Of a stretch of DNA of 64,000 nucleotides, positions 57,296 to 64,000 are shown in pieces. The position numbers and the translations under genes were made by a program. This DNA comes from Udaeobacter sp025935755 (GTDB lineage Bacteria > Verrucomicrobiota > Verrucomicrobiia > Chthoniobacterales > UBA10450): the NCBI GenBank assembly GCA_036278715.1, contig DASUKN010000069.1:1-64000 (forward strand), written 5' to 3'. Below the pieces are notes generated by a model. It did not search any database and was not told the DNA's origin. It worked only from the letters and a program-made list of their open reading frames with translations. Positions within the stretch are counted from its first letter, which is position 1. The number at the start of each line of letters is the position of its first letter.

Positions 57296-58639
57296 TTACT
57301 TCTTCATCAGGTCGATGACGCTACTCGTCATACCGATTACAGCCGTACGAAGCGTCGGCTCGGGCAGCGGCAAAAATTTGCTGGAGTGCAATGACGGAAG
57401 GGACGCGCCTGTCTTCTTTGATTCCGCCGCCTTTTCAGGATCAACAGCGCCAACATGAAACATGCATGCTGGAACTGAATGGTCGGACAAACTGAAATCG
57501 GAAAAATCGTCGGCGCCCATTATTGGATCCTTATAAACAACATTGCTGTCGCCGATCGCGCTCTTCAGTGCTGCAGTCACGCGTCTGGTTAGATCGGGAT
57601 TGTTGTAAGTCGCGTTCACCGCTTCCTCTTTCAAGACGTTCACTTCCGGCATTTTGTCGGACGGTAAACCGGCGGCTGTTGCGCAACCTTTCGCGATTCG
57701 AGCAATGGCGGCAAGGACGCGCTCGCGTACTTCGGGTTTGTACGTGCGTACTGTGAGCTGCATCTTCACTTCATCGGGAATGATATTGTGTTTGGTGCCT
57801 CCCTGGATTGATCCAACCGTGACAACAATCGGGTCCAGCGGATTGTTTTCGCGCGATGCAATGGTCTGCCACGCATTGATGATCTCCGCGGAAAGGACGA
57901 TCGGGTCCTTAATCTTGTGCGGATATGCGCCGTGCCCTCCCACTCCTTTTACGAGCACATCAACCGAATCCACATTGGCCTGCGTGTAACCTTCGGAAAT
58001 CCCGATTTTTCCAGCCTCAATCTCAGCTTCGTCGTGTAAGGCCAGCGCATAATCGGGCTTGCCAAAATGCTTATAAAGTCCCGCGTTTAGCATCGCGTGC
58101 GCGCCGCCCACCATTTCCTCTGCCGGTTGACCAACGAAAATGATGGTGCCGTGCCACTCGTTCTTTAGCTTTGCCAGTACGCGAGCGGTTCCAATTAGAG
58201 CCGCCATATGGATGTCGTGCCCACAGGCGTGCATCACCGGAACTTCGGTGTCATCAGCCTTTTTCATTGTGACTTTGCTCGCGTATGGTGCGCCGGTCTG
58301 TTCCTGTACTGGCAACGCATCCATGTCGGCACGTACCAGCACTGTCGGGCCAGCGCCATTTTTCAAAACGCCTACTACGCCATAGCAGTGCGAGCTCGGG
58401 TTATCGTATTTGCCAAAGTTTTCTGTCACATCGCATCCAGCGGCGCGCAATTCCCTGGCGACAATCCCGGCGCTTCGTTTTTCCTGGGTGGAAAGCTCCG
58501 GATGAACGTGGAGGTCTTTGTAGATCGTGAGTAGCGACGGCAGTTCCGCGTCGGCAAGCGATTGTAGAGTTTCCTGTGCCAAAAGCAGAGGAGCGAGCCA
58601 GAGGGACAGCAACAGAACCAACAATGAACGAATCGTCAT
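57296..58639 (-). CDS. M20 family amidohydrolase, exported (copy 2)
   Basis: 447 residues, colinear with copy 1 over the whole length: signal peptide (SLLVLLLSLWLAPLLLAQ), metal ligands HVHPELSTQEKRSA, HACGHDIHMAALIGTARVLA, GQPAEEMVGGAHAMLNAG and GADDFSDFSLSDHSVPACMF. Most residues are shared with copy 1, including the NPLDPIVVTVGSIQGGTKHN block, so a fairly old tandem duplication is likely. Differences near the active site (ICG-free; ADD for GDD; CMFHVG for VYAHFG) may mean different substrates. It is transcribed ahead of copy 1 with a 78-bp gap. Confidence 0.9.
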   Translation of the reverse strand: MTIRSLLVLLLSLWLAPLLLAQETLQSLADAELPSLLTIYKDLHVHPELSTQEKRSAGIVARELRAAGCDVTENFGKYDNPSSHCYGVVGVLKNGAGPTVLVRADMDALPVQEQTGAPYASKVTMKKADDTEVPVMHACGHDIHMAALIGTARVLAKLKNEWHGTIIFVGQPAEEMVGGAHAMLNAGLYKHFGKPDYALALHDEAEIEAGKIGISEGYTQANVDSVDVLVKGVGGHGAYPHKIKDPIVLSAEIINAWQTIASRENNPLDPIVVTVGSIQGGTKHNIIPDEVKMQLTVRTYKPEVRERVLAAIARIAKGCATAAGLPSDKMPEVNVLKEEAVNATYNNPDLTRRVTAALKSAIGDSNVVYKDPIMGADDFSDFSLSDHSVPACMFHVGAVDPEKAAESKKTGASLPSLHSSKFLPLPEPTLRTAVIGMTSSVIDLMKK

Positions 58640-58679
58640 TCCAGATTTATATCCGCAGTTTTCGCAGTTTGCATTTCTT

Positions 58680-58782
58680 TGTCATGTCGGGCGAAGTCGC
58701 CTGCCAAGCCGTAGCTTTATGCGGAGGCTGGAGACATCTCTCGAAGTGTCTCAGAGATTCCTCGACTTCGCTCGGAATGACA
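58680..58782. repeat. Family B repeat upstream of polB
   Basis: TGTCATGTCGGGCGAAGTCG, centre AGCCGTAGCTTTATGCGGAG, and right GATTCCTCGACTTCGCTCGG with AATGACAG. The central 19 bp are nearly the same as in the copy at 8397-8515. Confidence 0.8.
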
Positions 58783-58797
58783 GAAAGTTGTTTCAAA

Positions 58798-61077
58798 ATG
58801 GAATTTGAGAAAAACAGCCTTCTCTTCGGAGCCGGCCCGACGCCACGGATTGTTGCCGTTGACCTGGGTGAAACGGGCACAGTACGCGTGCATCGGCGGG
58901 AACCAGATGGTTCGACCGTTACGGACGTCGAACCTTTTCACCCGTTCGTGTGGGCCGACTCCGATGTTGTGGATCTCGGCATCGAAACGGAAAAACTTCG
59001 CGGCGATCTAAAGTACGGCTGGCTCATTACGGTAGATAGCTGGAAAGAATTGATCGCGCTTCGCAATGGACTGAAGAGCGCCGGGCGTGATTTCTTCGCC
59101 TTTACCGATCCGGTTCAGCATTATCTCACTGCGACTGGTCGCACCTTATTCAAAGATCTCGCATTCGAAGAACTCAAACGACTGCAGATTGAGGTGCTGC
59201 AACACGTGCCATCGGCTTCCAGCCGATCTGCTGAGGAAAATCGGCAGGATGCCGATTCCACGGACGATCACCTCATGAGCATCGCTCTCTCGGACAATGC
59301 CGGATGGGAAGAATTGATTATCGTCGACGCGAACAACGTAGAAGAATCCGAAAGAAACGCGCTCAGGAGGCTTACCGCGCTCATCAAAGAACGGGATCCC
59401 GACGTGATCGAAGGCCACGATCTGTTTCGTGTGCATCTTCCCTATCTCGTCGCTCGCGCGAAAAAGCTGAAAACCAAACTTGATTGGGGGCGCAGCGGCG
59501 GCTTTCTCCGCTCGCGCCCGTCACGGCTGCAAATTGCGGAGAAAACCATCGATTACCCGAAGTTCACGATCGATGGCCGCCATTTCGTCGACACGTTTTT
59601 GCTGGCGCAATTTTACGACGTGGGCATGCGCTCTCTCGCAGGGTTCGAACGCCTGGATGTTGCCCGGCATTTCGATGTTTGCGATAACGAACAGACTTCT
59701 GGCCTCACCGGGAAAGAATTGGAACGCGCGTACCTCGGCGATTCGGAACTGTTCCAGCGACGGGCGCTCTGTGGCGTTCGTGAAACGCGCGCTTTGTCTG
59801 ATTTGTTGAGCGCGAGCTACTTCATCCAGGCGCAAATTTTTCCTTACAATTACCAGGACGTGATCGTCCGCGGAAACGCAACGCGCATCAACGCTCTGTT
59901 CTTGCGCGAATATTTTCGACAACGTCATTCCATTCCCGAACTACCGATGCCGCGAGCATTTGAAGGCGGTTACACCGACATCTTCTTCACCGGCGTGGCC
60001 CACAACGTGTGGCATTGCGACGTCGCGTCGCTTTATCCCTCCATCATGTTGCGATTCGATTGTTTTCCCATGACGGATGAGCTGCAGATCTTTCGTCATT
60101 TACTCACAGATCTCCGCAATTTCCGTCTCGAAGCCAAAGCAAGAATGCGGGCGGAACGCGATCCCGCTAAACAACATCATCTCCAGGCGTTGCAGAATAC
60201 GTTCAAAATCCTGCTCAACAGTTTCTACGGTTATCTTGGATTCGCGCAGGGACATTTTGCCGATTTCGATGCCGCTGCGCGTGTCACCCAAATCGGTCGC
60301 GATTTGCTGAAGAAAATGATCGACTGGCTCAGCGCGCGTGGCGCCCGGGTGATTGAGGTCGATACGGATGGAATTTATTTCGTGCCGCCTGCGGACGCGA
60401 CTCCTCCTCGCGTCGGAGATAGCGAAGACACGCAGCCAGCCGCCGCGTCTACAGTCGACATCTTGCAGCAAGATCTGGCTGCGCAATTGCCGCCCGGGAT
60501 CGATGTCGAGATCGACGAGCAATTCGAGGCGATGCTAAGCTACAAAGCGAAAAATTACGCGCTCCTCACAAAAGAAGGCGATGTGATCATCAAAGGCGGA
60601 GCGCTGAAATCACGCGGACTCGAGAAATTTCAGCGCGTGTTCCTGGAGGAAATGATCAAGATGATCATGCAAGGCAAACCTGAAGCGATTGCGGATCTTC
60701 GGAACGACTTCGAAAGAAACATTCGTAATCGAGCATGGAAAATCGACATGCTGATGAAGACCGACACGCTTCAGGATTCGCTTGAGAAATATCGGGCCAA
60801 GATCGCCAGCTCAGCGCGTAATCGGGCCGCGGCGTATGAGTTGGCAGTCGCCAGCGGCCGCAATTACCGACCAGGCGACCAGATTAGCTATTATATCAAA
60901 ACGACACCGAAAAAGGTTCCTGCGTACGAAGCCGCAAAACTGGCAACCGATTTCGATCCACAGAATCGCGACGAGAACGTCGATTATTACGTGGCTAAGC
61001 TCGATGATCTCGTAAAGAAATTCAGCAGCGTGAGCGCCGTCGCATCAACTCCGAAGCAGGCAACGCTGGCGCTCTAA
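58798..61077 (+). CDS. Family B DNA polymerase with degenerate exonuclease motifs
   Basis: 759 residues. Polymerase motifs are intact: A, WHCDVASLYPSIMLRFD; B, LQNTFKILLNSFYGYLGF; C, VIEVDTDGIYF (DTD). A KxY-type motif is present in YKAKNYALL. The N-terminal half keeps the exonuclease fold but its metal ligands look lost: the exo I DIE is replaced (LQIEVLQ), and exo II reads GHDLFRVHLPYL where family members have NxxxFDxPYL. So it may synthesise without proofreading; bacterial family B members are often linked to repair. A family D-like palindrome inserts ~18 residues just after exo I. The ATG used follows a repeat; the longer frame from 58576 reads it. Confidence 0.88.
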   Translation: MEFEKNSLLFGAGPTPRIVAVDLGETGTVRVHRREPDGSTVTDVEPFHPFVWADSDVVDLGIETEKLRGDLKYGWLITVDSWKELIALRNGLKSAGRDFFAFTDPVQHYLTATGRTLFKDLAFEELKRLQIEVLQHVPSASSRSAEENRQDADSTDDHLMSIALSDNAGWEELIIVDANNVEESERNALRRLTALIKERDPDVIEGHDLFRVHLPYLVARAKKLKTKLDWGRSGGFLRSRPSRLQIAEKTIDYPKFTIDGRHFVDTFLLAQFYDVGMRSLAGFERLDVARHFDVCDNEQTSGLTGKELERAYLGDSELFQRRALCGVRETRALSDLLSASYFIQAQIFPYNYQDVIVRGNATRINALFLREYFRQRHSIPELPMPRAFEGGYTDIFFTGVAHNVWHCDVASLYPSIMLRFDCFPMTDELQIFRHLLTDLRNFRLEAKARMRAERDPAKQHHLQALQNTFKILLNSFYGYLGFAQGHFADFDAAARVTQIGRDLLKKMIDWLSARGARVIEVDTDGIYFVPPADATPPRVGDSEDTQPAAASTVDILQQDLAAQLPPGIDVEIDEQFEAMLSYKAKNYALLTKEGDVIIKGGALKSRGLEKFQRVFLEEMIKMIMQGKPEAIADLRNDFERNIRNRAWKIDMLMKTDTLQDSLEKYRAKIASSARNRAAAYELAVASGRNYRPGDQISYYIKTTPKKVPAYEAAKLATDFDPQNRDENVDYYVAKLDDLVKKFSSVSAVASTPKQATLAL
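59210..59262. repeat. Family D-like palindrome within polB
   Basis: CATCGGCTTCCAGCCGATCT followed by GCTGAGGAAAATCGGCAGGA and TGCCGAT: two inverted units around ATCGGC. It encodes SASSRSAEENRQDADS in frame, in a variable loop of the exonuclease domain. Confidence 0.65.
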
Positions 61078-61109
61078 CTCCAAACAACAACCAGCAAAAG
61101 ACCAGACGG

Positions 61110-62414
61110 TTATCGCGCGATTCTCACCAGCACCGCCTCGAAACCTCCGCTGAATGTCGTGTTCCCGTCCGGGGTTGTCGTGCCGGCAGCAGGATTCGCC
61201 ACTACGCCGGCGACATCGTCGAGCACGCCATCGACGACGGCAAGCGCGCCTCTTGGCGCCGATAACTTCGCTGAAGCGGGGAGCAGCGAATACGGTGGCG
61301 CAGTGTTTGTGGTCGCAGCGAGCATGAGTGTCCCTCCGTTCACAGCAACACCGGCCCCGGTCTCGAAACCTGGTCCTCCCCATGTCAACGCATCGAGGAT
61401 CTTCTTGCCTGTCGGCTGCAGGTGGAGCACGAACGCATCCTCAAAGCCGGCCCCGAAGGTGGTAGTCGTCCCGCCAACGTAGATCGTGTTGTCTGAAGCG
61501 ACTGCAACCCCCTGGCCCGTTTCTGAGACTCTACCGTCAAACTGCTTGTCGAACACCAATGCGCCATCCGAAGTGAGCTTGATAATCAGCGCAGCAATAT
61601 CCGACGCATGCTGAGTCGTAGTCTGGATGGCGCCGGCCATAACAATCGACCCGTCGGGCCCAGCCGCCATCCGGCCGCGCGGATCCACAACGTCACCGGC
61701 AGAATAAGTCCGTTGCCACACCAGACTGCCGGCAGCCGTGATTTTCAGTACCACTACGTCGAAATTGCCGATTTCATTGCGGGGAGTGGTGCCCGCGGTA
61801 TAAATGCTGCCATCTGGTCCAACGGTTACTGCGTTGCCATTCGCTCGATCAGAGATTCTCTGCCAGACGAGGTTCCCAGCTGGATCAAACTTAACAACGA
61901 ACAGGCCAAAGCCAGATCCGAAGCTCGTCTCGGATCCCGTGATATATGCAGAACCATCAGGGGCCGCCGCCACGGCCAAGCCCGCATCGGACTGCACACC
62001 TCCCCAGCCTCTCTCCCATAGCAACGTCCCGTTCGAGTCGAATTTCAGAAGCACGGCGTCATTCCCGTTATCGGCGCTGACACCGGTCACATAGACCGAG
62101 CCGTCGGCGCTCACCGCGACATCAGGCCTCCCGAGCCCTCGGATCGTTGTGCCATTCCAGACCCGCTGCCAGCTCAATGATCCATCCGGTGCAAACTTCA
62201 CGACAAAGATTTTCGGGCTGGGAATGCCAAACGGATCAGTGGTGAAACTATCACTGATACCTGCGACGTACGCGCTTCCGTCCGCCGCGCCGGCAACGCC
62301 GTCGGCCACGTCACTCCCGGCACCGCCCCACGTTGTTTCTGTGAGCAGGGTTTGACTTTGACCGCCGCCAATGGCCAGGGCGATAGACAAAATTATCAAA
62401 AAGGAAGCTTTCAT
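61110..62414 (-). CDS. Secreted SBBP/beta-propeller repeat protein
   Basis: 434 residues with a signal peptide (MKASFLIILSIALAIGGGQS). Seven or so ~50-residue repeats contain the SBBP pattern: WGGAGSDVADGVAGAADGSAYVAG, PDVAVSADGSVYVTGVSADNG, GLAVAAAPDGSAYITGSETS, NAVTVGPDGSIYTAGTTPRN, each followed by a strand with (V)VKFDPAGNLVWQR. Such propellers are extracellular and probably bind carbohydrate or serve as scaffolds; the function is unknown. It converges with polB and diverges from the FG-GAP gene. Confidence 0.82.
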   Translation of the reverse strand: MKASFLIILSIALAIGGGQSQTLLTETTWGGAGSDVADGVAGAADGSAYVAGISDSFTTDPFGIPSPKIFVVKFAPDGSLSWQRVWNGTTIRGLGRPDVAVSADGSVYVTGVSADNGNDAVLLKFDSNGTLLWERGWGGVQSDAGLAVAAAPDGSAYITGSETSFGSGFGLFVVKFDPAGNLVWQRISDRANGNAVTVGPDGSIYTAGTTPRNEIGNFDVVVLKITAAGSLVWQRTYSAGDVVDPRGRMAAGPDGSIVMAGAIQTTTQHASDIAALIIKLTSDGALVFDKQFDGRVSETGQGVAVASDNTIYVGGTTTTFGAGFEDAFVLHLQPTGKKILDALTWGGPGFETGAGVAVNGGTLMLAATTNTAPPYSLLPASAKLSAPRGALAVVDGVLDDVAGVVANPAAGTTTPDGNTTFSGGFEAVLVRIAR

Positions 62415-62602
62415 GATGGTAAAATCTTGTTTTGCTGTTTTGTGCTTCTCTCGCTGACGTCCAGCGGGGAAACAACCCCGGCAAAGGTGCCCAACTTGTT
62501 ACTTTTGCGGATCGTTCGGTTACGGCCCGCGATTATCGTAGACATTTCGCCTTTCAGATCGCTCTGTTGCTCCTGATTTAGAATCGGTTAGGCCTGCTCC
62601 TG

Positions 62603-62624
62603 AAGGTAACGAATCGTTAACCTT
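62603..62624. promoter_or_regulatory. Imperfect palindrome in the divergent promoter region
   Basis: AAGGTAACGA / ATCGTTAACCTT is a near-palindrome (one bulged base) in the 254-bp gap between the divergent secreted-protein genes. It could be an operator for both, but no regulator is identified. The rest of this gap shows nothing else. Confidence 0.3.
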
Positions 62625-62668
62625 TGGGGCCTTGCTGGCACCGGCTTTGTTTTTCATGCTCGTCAGAT

Positions 62669-64000
62669 ATGATGGGCGAAACACTGCAAAGGTGGAGAGG
62701 TGCGCATGCCGCTATAGCTTTGTTTGTTTTTGGCGTTGCATGCGCACTCACGTTTAGTGAAGCTTCGGCACAGGTTGCCACGTTCACGACTCAGAAGTAC
62801 CCGCTGCTCGGCAACACTCATATCGCAGCCGACCTTAACGGAGACGACAGAGTTGACCTGACGGGCGCCGGCGCGAATAGCGTGTCAGTCATGTTAGGGA
62901 ACGGCGATGGAACGTTCCGCCCGAAAACCGATTTTCCGCTCGGAATGCAAACGCAGGCGGTGGCCGCGGGGGATTTCAACAGCGACGGGAAAATGGATTT
63001 GGTGGTGACACTAAACACTCCTCAGTTCAGTCTGGCACTCCTCACTGGCACGGGGACCGGGACCTTCAACGCACCGATCTTTTTCCCGAATACTTCCGGA
63101 TTCGATTCGCCGGCGATCGCTGCCACCGACCTCAATGGTGACGGCAGGCTCGATCTGGCGGTGATGCACAACATTGCGTGTTTCACTGCACCATGTCGCG
63201 CCGCGCGCAGTATCACCATCCTGCTCGGCAACGGGAACGGCACATTTCAAACGCCGAGGGAGGTGGATGTCGCAACCGGCCCGAGCGCCATGGCGGTGGT
63301 GGATTTGAACCGCGATGGAGTCAAAGATGTGGCGATCGGCGGTGGAAACACCGAATTCTCCGTTTTGTTAGGCGTCGGCAATGGAACTTTTGTTAGGCAA
63401 CCAGTTGTGACACTGGTGGCAGGCGGCGATCTATTTTCCGCCTGCAATGACATCGGCGTCGGCGATTTGAATCGCGATGGCATTCAGGATCTGGTCGTGC
63501 CGCTTGGTAACGGCCGGGGCAACGCCATCCTTATCGGCAACGGAAACGGCACGTTTCAGGTCGCTTCCCGCATTCAGATCGACGAGACGTTCGCTCCGCT
63601 GCACGTAGCGGTGGCCGATTACAATCGCGACGGCTTGCTGGATATTGCGCGCACCATGGGTGACGGCACCAATGGGTTGTTACAGATCCTGAGAGGCAAT
63701 GGAAACGGCACATTTCAGGCACCGAATCGTTATCTGGTTCCACCGCCTGTTTCCAGTAGAGGCGGCATCATGATTCTGACTGGGGATTGGAACGGCGACG
63801 CTAAACCGGACATCGCTTTTGTCGAGGGTGGTGCTGGTGCGCCGACGATTGACGTCTTGACCAACACGACCGGCGGAGTGCCGTCGCCATCACCAACACC
63901 ACCCCCATCACCCTCACCAACACCGCCCGCATCACCAACGCCGGCACCATCTCCAGGGATTGCGACCTTGTCGTTGAATCCCACAACGGTTACGGGTGGC
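62669..64000 (+). CDS. FG-GAP/VCBS repeat protein, 3' end beyond the window
   Basis: 444 codons are visible with no stop. It begins MMGETLQRWRGAHAAIALFV (signal peptide ending SEASAQ) and then has about seven repeats of the FG-GAP/VCBS type with calcium-binding DxNxDGxxD loops (AADLNGDDRVDL, AGDFNSDGKMDL, ATDLNGDGRLDL, VVDLNRDGVKDV, VGDLNRDGIQDL, VADYNRDGLLDI). A Pro/Ser/Thr-rich linker (63885-63955) follows, then the beginning of an Ig-like domain (IATLSLNPTTVTGG). It is likely a large surface or secreted protein with a propeller and Ig-like repeats. The start has no clear Shine-Dalgarno. Confidence 0.85.
   Translation, partial: MMGETLQRWRGAHAAIALFVFGVACALTFSEASAQVATFTTQKYPLLGNTHIAADLNGDDRVDLTGAGANSVSVMLGNGDGTFRPKTDFPLGMQTQAVAAGDFNSDGKMDLVVTLNTPQFSLALLTGTGTGTFNAPIFFPNTSGFDSPAIAATDLNGDGRLDLAVMHNIACFTAPCRAARSITILLGNGNGTFQTPREVDVATGPSAMAVVDLNRDGVKDVAIGGGNTEFSVLLGVGNGTFVRQPVVTLVAGGDLFSACNDIGVGDLNRDGIQDLVVPLGNGRGNAILIGNGNGTFQVASRIQIDETFAPLHVAVADYNRDGLLDIARTMGDGTNGLLQILRGNGNGTFQAPNRYLVPPPVSSRGGIMILTGDWNGDAKPDIAFVEGGAGAPTIDVLTNTTGGVPSPSPTPPPSPSPTPPASPTPAPSPGIATLSLNPTTVTGG

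Overview
The window looks like a chromosomal segment of a high-GC, Gram-negative soil bacterium of the phylum Verrucomicrobiota, probably Spartobacteria/Chthoniobacterales (Udaeobacter-like). This rests on gene content and the features below; no 16S gene is present. Supporting signs are a murC-murB fusion inside a long division/cell-wall (dcw) cluster, a divergent FtsZ, a GldA/GldF/GldG/DUF4340 transporter block, a bacterial family-B DNA polymerase, and a palindrome TGTTC-N4-GAACA upstream of an imuB-dnaE2 pair, which matches the LexA motif I recall for this phylum.

Layout. (1) 1-1614: the distal end of an integron-type cassette array, with three complete attC sites (R'' RYYYAAC / R' GTTRRRY), a truncated fourth, and a duplicated cassette. 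(2) 1615-5110: remnant of a four-helix-bundle gene, an S9 peptidase, and a BrnT-type toxin/antitoxin pair flanked by ~184-bp direct repeats of the 3' end of dnaE2. (3) 5114-11679 (- strand): dnaE2, an imuB lacking its polymerase-like N-terminus behind a LexA-type promoter, and a DinG-like helicase. (4) 11960-14192 (+): an LptF/G permease, a hypothetical gene and an ErpA-type Fe-S protein. (5) 14436-28608 (-): housekeeping genes sucA, ileS, lspA, cca/pcnB, glgA, rplU, rpmA, adk, a zinc ribbon, fmt, pyrH, frr. (6) 28682-35487 (+): an HtrA protease, then a Gld-type ABC transporter operon invaded by a four-helix-bundle gene with terminal inverted repeats. (7) 36184-55748 (+): mraZ operator and the dcw cluster mraZ-rsmH-ftsL-ftsI-murE-murF-mraY-murD-lysM-ftsW-murG-murC/B-ddl-ftsQ-ftsA-ftsZ. 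(8) 55862-64000: tandem M20 amidohydrolases, a family-B DNA polymerase, and two secreted repeat proteins, the last cut by the window end.

A striking property of the whole window is its load of short palindromic repeats, labelled here families A-F. They lie in most intergenic gaps and also inside reading frames (ileS at least four times, dnaE2 twice, imuB, polB and the S9 peptidase once each), where they stay in frame and encode extra linker peptides, much as Rickettsia palindromic elements do. In the dcw cluster the few genes that do not overlap or abut are mostly separated by such repeats.

The most interesting items are the cassette array, the four-helix-bundle element whose start codon lies inside its own inverted repeat, the toxin/antitoxin island that duplicates a gene end, the LexA-controlled truncated ImuB, the coding palindromes, and active-site departures in FtsZ, GlgA, MurB and PolB. 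Database searches were not possible; all family calls rest on motifs and remembered family features. No tRNA, rRNA or CRISPR array was recognised.
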